From contig KV425593.1 of assembly GCA_001632425.1 (NCBI GenBank), positions 4,257 to 68,256 on the forward strand: a stretch of DNA of 64,000 nt, read 5' to 3'. How positions within the stretch are numbered: position 1 is the first letter of the stretch; every line of letters begins with the position of its first letter. The notes below the pieces were generated by a model, which was given only the letters and a program-made list of their open reading frames with translations, was not told the origin of the DNA and made no database searches. The position numbers and the translations under genes were made by a program. Shown here in pieces: positions 35,701 through 47,680 of the stretch. Origin of the DNA: Neolentinus lepideus HHB14362 ss-1 (Eukaryota > Basidiomycota > Agaricomycetes > Gloeophyllales > Gloeophyllaceae).

Positions 35701-37967
35701 AAGATATCGCTCACCGAGAAGATGGTTTCATTTCCAGATACCAAGCTTCCTCAGCCAGATCTTTCCACTGTCCACCGAATGCACCTCATATTTGACCTCG
35801 TTTGCCCGAATCGGTTCCTTCGTCCTGCGAGACTGTCCATGCAGACGGTGCTGAATATGCACCACAATGGTGTTCCAACCGAGCTTCTTGTGAATTTGAT
35901 GGTCGAAGGCCTCCGAGAGGATGTTGCAAAACTCACGGATTTGGACCAAAAGACACCCATGCTCCTGATTGATGCCATAGATAAGGCAGGCAGGGTCACG
36001 GGGGCCAAGCTACAGCGACTGGCAGGTGATATGAGCCGAGCACTTGGATTCAGTGGTCGGGAATTTCGCCAAGATGTCGATGATGAGGACCCTTTAGAAG
36101 GGTTTGACGATGATGAAGCCGATTCTCCCGATGTTGATCATGCTTTCGATCCGTGCTTACCTCCCGTTTCCTTGCATGAGCTGGCTGTCGAGCTCCTTAA
36201 GGCAGGCTTTCATCCCCTGAAGCTGAACTTTCTCTTCGTGAAAATTAGGGAAATTGTAGGTCGAAAGATCGACGCTGTTACTCGGGGGTTCCATATCCCG
36301 ATCCCCTTCTCAGCTGATGTGTTCATTGTTCCCGGTAAGTTCGCGCACTCGCAGCATGAGGTGTCTGTTATTAATTGGGAGGGACCTTAAGATCCTCTTG
36401 GCATCCTCAATGAAGGAGAAGTTTACTTCAGGTCCAGCCAAGGTTTTGGAGACACATCCGTATCTAGAACGCTTGAAAGCCCTGTTCTTGTACGTAATCG
36501 GATCAATCATTGCCAGGGTATGTGTGGCTTATTGCCGGCAGCTGAACAGAAACCCAACGAGAGTCGCTTCGGACGTTCAGAAGGTGACATTGGCGTGCCC
36601 TGCCCGTTTATTGGATTGTGGCGCGGCGCTAACGGTTCGACAGGTTCTGGCAGTGGATCGGCCCGAGCTTACGCAGTACAGCGATGTCCTTGTGGCATCT
36701 ATCAAAGGAAAGCGATCGTTGGCAAGCTGTCTCGCCGGTGGAGGTTTGTTTTGCGGCTGTCACGTTGCTCTCTCTTTACTAACGATGCGGTGCCATTAGA
36801 TTACGATGGAGGTGCGGTCCCTCCTTACACCCGTACACCCAGATGTACGACCTAAACCATTACTACAGATACCGTGATGGTCGTCTGGGATCCCAGATTT
36901 GTGAAACCCTTTCAGAATGCACAACTATCGGTGCCTGGACCCGACTTCATTGAAAAGAATTTCAATCGAGACATCGAGAGGGTGCCGCAGTTCATTGATC
37001 GTACCGACAGATTATCTCGCTCGGAAGCACACAGTGCGCTCCTGCGAGTGCTGCTGCAGGGCATGGCGGATAGAAAAGTCGGGATTTATTCCAGGTATCA
37101 TGACATTGCCGTACATCAGCTTGGTTTGACAAATCCGGAGACAGAGCGCTTGGCGCATATGTAAGTACATGGTTCCTGCTCATGTACTTCGCTGACACAT
37201 ATTTTAGGTTCACTCACCTTCTCGATTCAGACAAGACAGGCCTGAGAGCCAAAGATGAGGTCGTGACTGCCGACAAGAAACGTTTCAATACAGCTATGCC
37301 TGACTGTATGAAAAAGGAGGGGGAGTCGGATCACGAAGAATACGGGTACAAGGCGAAGCTTCCGAGGAAGGAGGAACTTGGACCTTGTATCTTGTGCACA
37401 TTGATGCAAGCTGGGAAGACGGAGCGGGATCAGCTCCTCAGCGAGTATGAAAAAAAAGGACGCGAGCTGCGCGATCATGACAAGGATGTCCTTGCGCCCT
37501 GGGAAGATGCCAACCAGCGGGCTGCATCGAATGCTGCTGGGGCGGACCTGCTCAGGTCAGACATTGACATTGTGAAGAGGCACGTCGAGGAGGCTCGCAA
37601 AGCTTGGCCGAATGCCTTCAAGGAGACCTCGAACCAGTCGAAGTCGCCGAAGAAGAAAATGGGAAAAAAGACTAATGTCGAGTCGGAGAGCAAGTCAGTC
37701 GAGGATCGAATCAAAGATGTGGCGAAGCAGTACCACGAAATGCCACCAGGTCTCTCCGTCATCACTAGCGAGCACGAGGTTGCTCGATGGAAAGCGGGTT
37801 TCGCACTGACACTTGGCTCGAGCTTTGCCTTCAAGGTTGCGTTTTGGAATATCTGTGGCATAAAGGCGGAAGCGAAAGGACGATCGACGTCTACGGGCGT
37901 CATCGCAAGCCTCAGCACCATACCGTCGTCTGTGCTTAGAGTTCTTCAGCCCGCGGATGATAATTGA
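32771..37967 (+). CDS. Eukaryotic RNA-dependent RNA polymerase (QDE-1/RDR family)
   Basis: Copies aberrant single-stranded RNA into dsRNA for Dicer in RNA silencing (quelling) in fungi. Likely start ATG 32771 (MSTTDDDDMWGSMNELDYNE); exons to about 33590 are uncertain. The long exon to 34718 is low-complexity (Pro, Ser) and ends in the conserved WGVQYELARG...WTWDKL region. Clear joins follow: 34719-34764, 35243-35302, 35403-35464 (giving TMTDGCGFVN), 36335-36391 (DPLGILNEGEVYFR), 36490-36541 (RNPTRVASDVQK), 36584-36643 (VLAVDRPELTQYSDVLVASI), 36744-36799, 36812-36868, 37161-37207. The catalytic loop is CLAGGDYDGDTVMVVWDP, with the DxDGD metal-binding Asp triad intact. The middle of that motif lies on a 12-nt exon (36800-36811). 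The C-terminus is Lys-rich, stop at 37967. At least about 1,290 residues. Confidence 0.88.
36800..36811 (+). other. 12-nt microexon carrying the RdRP catalytic DYDGD core
   Basis: Flanked by introns 36744-36799 and 36812-36868, both with GT...AG ends. The upstream exon ends with G and the downstream exon begins AT, so the three pieces read D-Y-D-G-D. Omitting it would remove four residues, including catalytic aspartate, without shifting frame. Confidence 0.85.
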
Positions 37968-38475
37968 TGATACGTCCCTGAGCCATCTATCAAATGCTTG
38001 GATCTAACATGTATGTTTCTTCGTGCTTGACTTTTGAACTCATGTTGCTTTCCTGCTTTGCTTCGCTTTCTACTTGCTCGCTGTATCTATATCTGTCAAT
38101 GCTATCTACACCTTTTGGTTTCTTGGATTAATCTACTCGTCAACACCGCTTGCCAAGCTTCTGCAACTTCAAGTTAATACGCACCGTAAAGCGTCTTCAA
38201 CACTTTACTATCGCTATACCGTATTGTGTTAACCTCCAGTACCCGATCAGTTCAATAACCACCTACGGTACTTGGCTCGCCAGAGTTCTACATCAAGACC
38301 GCGCAAGCCACCCATCTTCCGAGTGCTTTTAAATAAGTGCTTTCGTTTTGCGTACGTCTCGAAGTTACAACATGATGCTACATATACCTATCGCTACATC
38401 GCGGCAGCACAAATACAGCTTTAGATCCTAACCTGATACACCCCAGTTACACAAGTACTCTTTCACTTTCAATTA
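37968..38475. other. Convergent intergenic region
   Basis: Tail-to-tail spacer between the RdRP and the flavoprotein gene. No coding signal recognised. Confidence 0.5.
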
Positions 38476-39246
38476 TTAAGGCACGACTACTTCCTCAGTC
38501 CACGATTCGCCTTGGTCCATCTCCCTCGTGAAGATCCTCCTTCTATTCGGCACGATCGCCATCTCCAGGTAGTCCACTCTCACTGGTTCCATCACCATTA
38601 AGGCGAAGTTGCCGAACGCCGTCTCCCATAGCGCCTTCTCGTGGTCGTTCTGGGCTTCATTCCATCTCGGCACTGTCTTCTCCCATTTCTTCGATTCCTC
38701 GTATCCACCTTTCATCACACTACCAGGAGGCGGCCTTAGCCAGGACGCCTTCATGTGCCCAGACATAGACTCGAATATTTCTCTTCTCCTGGCCTCCCAG
38801 TCAAATTTATCTTCCTCGACGAGTGCTTTCATGCCCGGTGACGCTTTCCAATCAAATTTTGCATAAAATGGATGAGATGGGGATGGTATAACATATGTTT
38901 TGGATGTAATGCGGAACTGTTCTGACGTCTTATCGATCCACCAACATATTTCCGAGTCCGACGAAGCGTTCAACGGATTATCTGTGAGTTCGATAACCTT
39001 CGGCGTTCTGACATCGGTGGAAGAGACTAACAAAGGACACGAGGGGTGTGCCTTTGATGTAATGGCAGTTCTGTAGATCTGAGAACGGGCACGAGGGACG
39101 CTTTGCGAATCGAAGGTGGCAAGCTGGAACACTAGGGCCAGGATCAGCACTCATACATAGATGTAAAGTTTCAATCACTTACCGCTTACTCTGTCGTGCT
39201 CACTGAGCGTCTTTTGCAGCGCACGCAGCCAGAGAGGTGAAGTCAT
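38476..39246 (-). CDS. Pyridoxamine 5'-phosphate oxidase-like FMN-binding protein (Alr4036 family)
   Basis: Exon 1 (39246-39183) reads MTSPLWLRALQKTLSEHDRV; intron 39132-39182 (GTAAGT...CCTAG); exon 2 (39131-38476) completes a 239-residue protein. The split-barrel signatures of this flavoprotein group are visible: VFQLATFDSQSVPRARSQIY, LLVSSTDVRTPKV, EICWWIDKTSEQFRI, MSGHMKASWLRPPPGS, FALMVMEPVRVDYLEMAI and PNRRRIF. Known relatives are annotated as FMN-binding with unproven substrates; true PNPOx activity should not be assumed. Its promoter abuts a GC-rich repeat block that starts about 80 bases upstream. Confidence 0.85.
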
Positions 39247-39773
39247 GATACGTACCGTATCTTTCGAAGTGAGGAGGCAGCCATGCCGCCGGTCCCACGC
39301 GTCGCACGGTGGACCTGATCTGGGACTTCGAGGTCTCAAGCGAAGTAGTGTGAATCGCGCCTCGGCAAACGCCGATTCACGCGCGGATTCACAGCGCGGG
39401 CGCCAAAGACTTTGCCTGCGCGGGAGCGCAATTCACACTTTTGCGCTCTCCCACAGGCAAAGTCACAGAATTGAGGGCCTCAATTCACACTCTCGGGGCC
39501 CCAATTCACACTTCAATTCACACTTTTTGGCAGGGGACCCGACGACTTTGCCTGTGGCGCAGGCGACTTTGCCTGGGCGCCCCTTTCGGCCGCTTTCGGC
39601 CCCGTTTGCACGGCGCGCCACGTGTCACCGCTGTGGCCTTGCTCTGCGCGCCGCGTTCGCGTTCGAGTGCGCGCGTTCGTTGACCTGCTTCACGTGGCCG
39701 CTCCCTCAGTCCAAAAATTAGTCAAAATTGTGTAAATATTGGCGCTTAGGGCTCAGGATGGAAATATATATGT

Positions 39774-39833
39774 AATTTAATTAATTAACCGCTCAATCCT
39801 TCGAATTTAATTAATTAACCGCTCAATCCTTCG
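39774..39833 (+). repeat. Two exact tandem copies of a 30-bp unit
   Basis: 39774-39803 and 39804-39833 are identical (AT-rich half with TTAATTAATTAA, then CCGCTCAATCCTTCG). Inside the GC-rich block's AT-rich core. Confidence 0.9.
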
Positions 39834-40087
39834 AAATTAAGCATAGTTTGCCTGTTCCTGGCTGTAGTTTCTGTTGATAGAAATGGAGAATATAGTGCTT
39901 GTTCTGCTTAAATCTGCTTAAAGACATCGTTTACAGTAATTGTGTGTATGGAATACAAAGTTAAACGAGCAAAAACATTCAACTGACGTGCCACGTGAGC
40001 CAGTTACCAAATTAGGATGGCGCGTCGGCTTTGCCTGGCGAATCCGGGGAAACAGCCAAGTCACACGCGCGGTGTGAACCGCCCGCC

Positions 40088-40113
40088 AATTCACGGAGCC
40101 AGCTCCGTGAATT
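40088..40113. repeat. Perfect hairpin, 12-bp arms, 2-nt loop
   Basis: AATTCACGGAGC, loop CA, GCTCCGTGAATT. It lies near the right end of the repeat block and reuses its AATTCAC motif. Confidence 0.85.
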
Positions 40114-40573
40114 CGGCTTTTTGAGTTCACTTAGGGTTTTTAGGTCCATATCGTGACGTCTGCGGTATTCCGGTGTTGCCTTACACGACTCCAAAGCTTC
40201 TTTTATCTTCAACCTGGCACTACAGAGTTACAATAATTATGCAAAGTACAGACCCAACTTCATTCGTTACAGTTCCGTAAGTTTCGTATGATTCAGGTCA
40301 AAATAACTCATGACGTGCACTTGGTAAAGACTTCCTCGACAAAGGTTGTCATGATCCTATGCGTTTGCGTTGATGGGTAGTATACCTGAGTATCTATTTC
40401 AGTCTTTGCAGACTCGCAGATATAATACGACTTACTCAGGCGCCCAGTAGAAGGTCTGTACTCTGCAAGCTCAGCCCGTCAGTGTCATTATACAGTTTGA
40501 GAATTGGTGGTGTGTTTAAGTACTCAAATTGACACTGTTGATCTTCTAGCTATACACATCCACAGTGAAAACG

Positions 40574-43493
40574 CTAGATGTTAGCTTCAAGAGCCAAGAC
40601 TGTTACACTCGTCGCAGGGAATGTATAGTTGTATCTGTCAGGATAAGGTATCGCAAATGCCGACGAGACCGGAATGATGTTCTCCGGCTCGTCCAGAGTG
40701 TTGGATATATTGAACACGCCAGTGATGGAACTCAGGGTAGGGGAGCTGAGCATGACAGCGGTGCCAAAAAGGCTGGTGACATTGAAGTCGAAGAAAAGGT
40801 ACGCCGTCAGGTCATCAGGTCCGGTGTTCGCAACCTGTCACCAGACGTCGAGCGTCGAGAAACGAATATTAATGCGACAACATACCTTCAGGAACACGGT
40901 ATTTGTCTCATTGTTATGACTGGCGACCCAGTACAGAGGCGCGGAGTCGTTGGTCGATGCAGGGCTAGTCGCCAGCAGGTGCGTACCACGGTTAACGCTG
41001 AACATCTGTCACGGTACAACGTAAGCCGGGTCGATATACATAGGTCAGGCATGAACTTGCCTGCTGCACGTAGTAGGACGTCGATAAGACGAGTCTCCCT
41101 GCATCATACGTTATGATGTCGGGTGTCCACTGGTAGTTCCGGATGTGCTGCAGACTCGGAGCGTCTGGAAAGACATACTCACTAGCAGCGACCGTGGATA
41201 TGACTGCTCTACTCACAGGCCGATGCAAACACGACATCTGAGTTTCGTTCCATGCCCGTCATGAAGGCGGCCTCTGCAGCGGAGCCTGCCAGGGTGGGGT
41301 ACAGAAATCTTCCGGTGGCAATGGTTCCAAGAGCATCAGAGTCGTTGGTCGAGGTAGCTGAAAAAGATAACGAGACGATTATCGAAACCAGCATTGCTTA
41401 GGCGCCTACCAGCATATTCTCCTACGAAATACTGCGTGCCGTTCCTCGGGTAATTATCGAACATGAACGCAGCATTTTCGAACCAAGATATGGATTCGTA
41501 TTGATGATAATCGACTAAATAGGCGTGAGCCCGTAATAGATGTACTGCATTATGTGATGCTTACTCTTCAGGTAGGGAGGGTTGAGCGCGGTGGATGGGT
41601 ATGTAGTCGCGATGAACTCCAAGTCGGGGAAGCGCTCTCCGATTGCCGTGACGAAGGCATTCCACCTGTATGCTGCATACCTACAAAACCTCGTCAGAAC
41701 GCGCACTGGAGCAAATAAAGTAAACTCACGAGTCTGGCTGAAACTACATTGCCAAACAGACAATTAAGTTGTGCACCGAGTGGTTAACGATGCGTGCATA
41801 CCTGATCTTCGTTACCGCTACTCAAATCATCAGTATTCCGGATAAATAGCGCGGTTTCGAGTACTCACACTTCGATATATCTTAACTGATAAGGCTCCTC
41901 CCTGCCATATTTGGAGCGCAACGCACCCCATTCACTACTGTTAGCAGGCGCTGTGATAAACTCGATTTCATTGATAGCATCATCGATGTAAGGCTGGAGG
42001 TCGGCCTCAGGGACGATCGGCCATGTAGACAATTCAGAATAGTTTTGGGCGGATGCGCCGGACCATATGCCGAGAATAGGTTCCTATACGAAGACAACCT
42101 TCGTAAATAATAATGGAGATGTACGATGAAGGGACGTGGACCCACTGCACCCAAGTCTTCGGCCCAGTTTAGGTATTCCAATAGACCCTGTATGATGCTG
42201 AGTAAAGTCAATCTTTGTCAGAACGGAGGTCTAGACCTACAAGACCATCTGTGTTGGGGTAACCTGCAGGATACGGCGTCAGAAAGCCCTGCGAACACAA
42301 CAAACTCCACCTCACCCCAGTCTCCTACTCTGCCTGGTCTATTCTCGATTCTATATGTGCCGCAGTGAATCATTGTATCGGGTACGCGTAAGTAAAATCG
42401 CTCACGGCCCAATCGTCTCGTTCCACTTCCATCGCGTGGCCCAGCTCTCGCCTTCCAAGTTGTTACCGCCGGGAAACCGCCAAATCGAAGGGTTCGTCCC
42501 CGCAAGAGCTTCCGCAAGGTCGATCCGCATCCCGTTCTCCCTGCCCAGGTATGTCGGCGGAAACAGCGAAAACATGCCAAAGTAGATCGTCTGCCCTGCG
42601 GCCTGGGGTCCATTCACTTCGACGTGGAATACGTTATTTGTGTCGAGCGCGGACGCGCTGGGTTCGAATGTGAAAGTGAATTTCTTCCAGGTAGAAGAGA
42701 TGCCTTCGATGGTTGCTGTTGCATAAGTCGCTCCGGTCGTAGATTTTAGGGAGGCGGTGATCGGCCCAGTGAAAGTATCAGACTTGGCGTAGAAAGAACC
42801 GTTGTAAGTCCATCCTGCTTGCACCTTGATGCCTATATAAAAGTCAACACTACGTATGGGACAACACAAACCCTCAGTTCCTGACCCCAGTAACCAGTGT
42901 TTTCAAAACCAATGGGACCAAGCACGGTTTTGGGTATCGTAACTTGAAGACTATTCGGGAGCGCAGAAGTCACCCCCTCTATTTTATTAGTTACTGACAG
43001 CCTGGCTCCATTATAGGGCTGCCAGGCAGTGAGACTATGGGCACGTCAGATCGAAGACCAGGTGGACTTCAGGGTAACTCACGCATTTTGTGTGCCCGGG
43101 AGCACTCCTTGGAACGCGCGGTTTTGGAGTAGCTCAGCTGACGCCATAGTAAGTTCTAAGGGCATTATATATGATGCGATGAATTGTCTAACCGTACAAC
43201 CCTCCATCACCGCTTCAAACTAATCAGTCCCATCATTGCAAGTAAATCCCAGACAATATTCACCTGTGGTTGATATCCTATATACTCGAGCGGTGAGCGG
43301 GGTTTACCTTGGTTGATTTGCTATAGCACACCTCCCACATGTATCCGTATAATGTCGAGGGTATGACACCCGACATACTCGTCGTAATTCGTAGTTCGAG
43401 GGCATTTGGTGCATTTAGTAGGGCCTGGGTGGCCAGGAGGCTCCATGATGAAATCACAGCAGCCCCGAGAACGACAGCAGCTCTGCGAGACAT
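40574..43493 (-). CDS. GH51 alpha-L-arabinofuranosidase, secreted
   Basis: Releases arabinose side chains from arabinoxylan/arabinan outside the cell. Start ATG 43493 with a signal-peptide-like N-terminus (MSRRAAVVLGAAVISSWSLL), then SGVIPSTLYGYMWE, the family's first strand. More than ten introns. Next come the carbohydrate-binding-like domain (IKVQAGWTYNGSFYAKSD; NVFHVEVNGPQAAGQTIYFG) and the TIM barrel (YLGRENGMRIDLAEALAG; WRFPGGNNLEGESWATRWKW). The acid/base Glu is in YIEVGNEDQ (split by an intron near 41830-41880) and the nucleophile Glu is in TQYFVGEYA near 41410. The C-terminal domain reads HIRNYQWTPDIITYD and ends FPATSVTVLALEANI, stop at 40574. About 670 residues. It shares a 974-base divergent promoter with the DUF5695-type gene. 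Confidence 0.88.
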
Positions 43494-44467
43494 GTCGACA
43501 CGCAAATGCGCAGGAAAAAATCCCCGTAAATTCTGACCTATATGCAAGTCACTCGCCCGCCGTCGAGCGCGACGCGGTCCGTTACATATTAGTTTTCCCG
43601 ACACTTCTCCACACAGTACGGACCGTGTAGCAACTCATGGGACGCACGAGAAGCGTGCATCAAGCGCACATGACCAAGAGTAAACTTCCGAGGTTATGTC
43701 ACTGCACATATAGCTGGACAAGGTGACAACTGACAACCCTTGATGACATAACAGTCGTACCTACGGAAAGAGATATTGATGAAGAAGCATCACAAATTTC
43801 ATTGCATCCGAGATTACACTGCAGTGTCGCTGGGGACGATTTCGACGTGATTCGACGTGATCGAACGCCAGTGATGCATATCTCGACACTGCTGCATGCT
43901 ATCCTTGCACGCTTTCAGCATCAGAAATTTGACTTGGAGAGACATGCAAGAATTGTAGTCCAGTAAATTGATACCGATAGGCCTTAGCTACAGTAGGAAG
44001 CAAGCCGACGCGGATTGGCATGTGGCTAAGGAACGCGACAAATAATCATAAATAAACCCAATCCCGAACTCGGTTGCCAAAGTGAATCTGAAGTCTATCT
44101 TGTACCGTAGCTTGATCCATTAACTCAATATCCAGTACGCTAATCACCCTAACCTTCATTTCAGGCTGTGTAGAAGTCGATCGAAGAGTTTCAGCCTATG
44201 CTGGAGTTGCTGATGTTGTAGTCACCGCCGGCAGAAGTCCAAGATAGTGGGCGGCCGACTCATCGCAGAAGACCTCTATCTCGCCTCTATCACACGGTGT
44301 AAGCATATGCAGCAGTCATAGATATAGGCGGTGCGAGATTATGGTACTCTTGAGTGTAAGCTCTCCTCTTCATGCCACTGTGGTAACTGGTAAGCTTCAG
44401 GTAGCCTATGCTTGAATAGTGACCAGGTGCTAAGATCTATGTGCAGGTTCAGAATCTCTAGAGGCGC
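43494..44467. promoter_or_regulatory. Shared divergent promoter of GH51 and DUF5695-type genes
   Basis: The 974 bases between two outward-facing secreted-hydrolase genes. A GCTGGGGA (Cre1/Mig1-like SYGGGG) lies near 43830, and a GATTCGACGT direct repeat follows at about 43847-43865. Binding by any regulator is inference. Confidence 0.4.
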
Positions 44468-47400
44468 ATGAAAGGAATGCTCGGCCCGAAGTGGCAGTTA
44501 TATCTCGTATTGGCCGCTCTTCCGCTATTTTCTCTGGCGGATGATGGCACTCTCGGTTTGGACGATGGCTTTATAGCGTTCAAGACGCCAACATTTGAGT
44601 TGCAGCTCGTCAAGGACTCTCAGACGGTGTATTCTCTCAATACTACCTTTGGGTTCAACTTCGTTCCGACAGATATGATGGCTTTGCGTCAGAACGACAG
44701 CAACTATCATCTCGGTGACATTACTTTCCGTGCTAGGAAAGTAGGAGATACAGCCTGGACCAGCGGAGACAGTGCCGCTGCTCGAAAGCCTGTCACTACT
44801 TTACCTGCCTCTGATCATGTCCTCGCGGCTGCAAATCTTTCCCCGACTTTGCCATCGGACTCATTGCTCAACATCACTCGAATGTGGACTCTCAACGAAG
44901 ATGTATTTGAACTTCTCTTCGACGTGCAAAACTTGCAAGAGGTGCCTGTGGAGATTGGCGCCCTTGGGGCTCCGTTGGAATTCAATAATGTAATTCACGT
45001 AATCCGCTTTCGATTTATTATTGACTAACGTGGATACTGTATTATTGCAGATATTCACCGGCAGAACGGCTGCGCAGACGAACGAGGAATGCAGCTTGTT
45101 TGACCCGTACATCGGCCTTGGTGCTGGTTACGTCCAAGTTACACCGTTGCTAGGGATTCTACCACCTCTCCTGGTACTTCCAGTCCCATCTTCAAGTTCT
45201 GGCTCTCAGCTCGAGGGTTGGCGATTTTTGCCGGAGGACGAATCGAATCCGCCCTACTATCAATCACAGACCTTCGAGGGTTTATATGAGTGGCAATTTC
45301 ACACACTTGCCTATGCCGAAAACGAATGGTCTGGTGTCGTCCCGTGGAATGAGCCGACATCCGTAGTATTGCAACCCGGTGAGACGAAGAGCTATGGGCT
45401 CCAGTTCCGACTTGCGTCCTCCATTCGTGGAATTGAAGACGCTCTTATCGAAGCGAACCGTCCCGTCGCCGTTGGTATCCCAGGATACATCCTTCCTGCC
45501 GATCAGGACGGCAAGCTCTTCTTGAATTACCCGTCCAAAGTGGCGAATATCACAGTCTGGCCGAGTGGCGCCATGACCTGGACATCCAACTCGGAATCGC
45601 GGAATGCGTCATGGGTTGGGTACACTATGAAAGCTGCAGCGTGGGGTCGCGCTCGTCTCACCGTCACGTATGAAGACGGTACCTTGCAGACTGTTCACTA
45701 TTACCTTACCAAAGCCGGGGCCCAAGTCATGGCGGACCTAGGCAATTTCCTGACCACTTCGCAATGGTACAATGATACGTCGGATCCATTCCACAGAGCT
45801 CCCTCGGTCATCAGCTATGATCGTGAAGCCGAGGCTGTCGTTCTGAATGACCCGCGCGTGTGGATTGCCGGGTTGAGTGACGAAGCTGGCGCAGGATCGT
45901 GGTTGGCGGCGGCGATGAAGCAGTACGTGCAGCCGAATGCGGAGGAGGTGGCCAAGATGGAGATATACATCAACCAGACCTTGTGGGGTACGGTCCAGAA
46001 CTATAACGGTAAATCAGCCTGTTTGTGCGTATGGCAATGTACTGATGGCCTTCCGCAGGGACGGTGAAGAAGGTAATTCATCCATTTCTCAGTTCACAGA
46101 GCGCATTGGCTGACTAGTCAGCAAGTCTGTCTTCTTCTACCAACCTGACCTTGCTCCAGATTACAACTACCCATCGGACATCGACTGGACCGAATGGTGG
46201 TCGTGGGATCAGGCCGATGCCTGGGCCGCCGACCGCGGCTACGACTACGTTCACGTCATTGGTGCCTATTGGTCGATGTACCGCGTCGCCCGGAACTACC
46301 CCGACCTCGTGCAGCTCCATACATGGGAGTGGTACATCAACCAGGCTGTTGTGACGGTGGCAGCCATGACCCAGGACGATGTGGGTTATGTCGATGACGG
46401 TTTGATGGACGAGACTTCCATACGGTTTTTGCTGGACGATCTCAAGAGAGAGGGTCTCACTGCTAACGCATCGTTTGTGGAGAGTCAGATGCGGGCACGG
46501 GAAACGATATGGTCTGGCGAACGTTATCCGTATGCTAATCTTTGTACCCTTCTGAAACTCTGTCTTGCTGAACCGGACACGATTGTGCAGGTTCGGCTCT
46601 GAGATGGCCTGGGATTCGACGGGTCAGGAAGGCGTGTACGCCTGGGCTAAGTACTTCAACGACACTACAACCGCTACCAACACTATAAATTCAATCATTG
46701 CATATCAACCGGTGATTCCGCACTGGGGTTACAACGGCAATGCTCGACGGTACTGGTATGATAAAGTCACGCTGATGTAATTTAGAGCTATATAAGAGCT
46801 GACAATGGCTACAGGGATAGCATCTACGGTGGTAAACTCCAACGAATTGAACGGCAAATTCACCATTACGGCAGCGGTCTGAACGCACTGCCGCTGATAA
46901 CCCAATTCCAGTCCGACCCTACAGATTACTACCTCTTGCGCGGGGGTTATGGTGGCCTGAGCGGACCTCTGTCGAACATCGACGAAGGCGGGTTTGCCTC
47001 AGCCTCGTTCCACTCTTTCGAGGACACATTAAAGTGGGACGGATATTCGGGCGACTATGGCCCGAACTACGTCGGACACGCTCTCGGGATTGGGACGTAT
47101 ATAATCGACCATCCCTCCTTCGGGTGGCAAGCGTTCGGCGGGAACGTCGTATCCACGTCTCCGACGCTCGTCGTGCAGACTCTCGATCCGGTTCGCCGGA
47201 GAGTGTTCGTCGCTCCTCTGGGGGTCCTGTTCAGCCTTGACGCTGGCGTCTTTTCGACTGTGGAGTATGACGCGGGAAATGGAACGCTGACGGTCACCGT
47301 CGCCCCCAAACCGGAAGATTCTGCGCGCGCAGCCGCCGCATCCCAAGGTCGCCTCGTCATCACCCAGACGGCCACCATCTCCGGCGTTGGGTCCATTGTC

Positions 47401-47487
47401 CCGACCAGCAATCTGACTCGGGATGCCGGAGCCTGGATAGTACCTTTCGAAGGCGGAAGTGGAGTGGTCAATCTGGTGATAGCATAA
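44468..47487 (+). CDS. Secreted DUF5695-type putative glycosidase
   Basis: Signal peptide MKGMLGPKWQLYLVLAALPL with FSLADD (cleavage near residue 25), then GFIAFKTPTFELQLVKDSQT and SNYHLGDITFRAR, the DUF5695 N-terminal signature as I know it. The intron at 44990-45050 joins FNN to IFTGRTA. Later joins bring together PDLAPDYNYPSDIDWTEWWS, RNYPDLVQLHTWEWYINQAV, FGSEMAWDSTGQEGVYAWAK, a 40-nt intron giving TLMDSIYGGKLQRI, and a C-terminal beta-rich domain, stop at 47487. About 920 residues with several N-glycosylation sequons. The repeated helix pairs with Trp-rich loops suggest an (alpha/alpha)6 six-hairpin glycosidase fold (inference). Substrate unproven; neighbours point to hemicellulose or pectin side chains. 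Confidence 0.75.
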
Positions 47488-47680
47488 AGGCGCCAGCCGT
47501 ACACGTAGTTCACTGCTTTCGCTTCTGATACCACTGATTGTGACCCTTGTCAATTCCCTCTCTGTTGCAAACCCAGCAGAAGAGTTCAGTAAATGCAGAG
47601 ATGAACATGGTAGTACAACACGAATTACCATAATATACATTTATTAGCGTGAACTCATGAGTGAGCGTGACAAGACATTA

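Larger units (their letters stand above)
39325..40135. repeat. GC-rich repeat-laden non-coding block
   Basis: The left part (39325-39720) is built of recurring short motifs: AATTCACACT (at least four times, 39430-39530), variants of GACTTTGCCTG, and GATTCACG. The right part (40010-40135) has related motifs (GGCTTTGCCTGG, AAGTCACACGCG, GTGTGAACC) partly in inverted orientation, so the two ends share vocabulary around an AT-rich core. Base composition is sharply unlike the neighbours. This suggests a mobile-element remnant or a short non-autonomous element, but no terminal repeat or target-site duplication could be fixed and no coding region was found. Confidence 0.45.

Noticed and set aside
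40088..40113. Helitron 3' end (hairpin before a CTRR terminus)
   Set aside because: The hairpin is present, but no CTRR end at the right spacing and no matching 5' TC end could be fixed.
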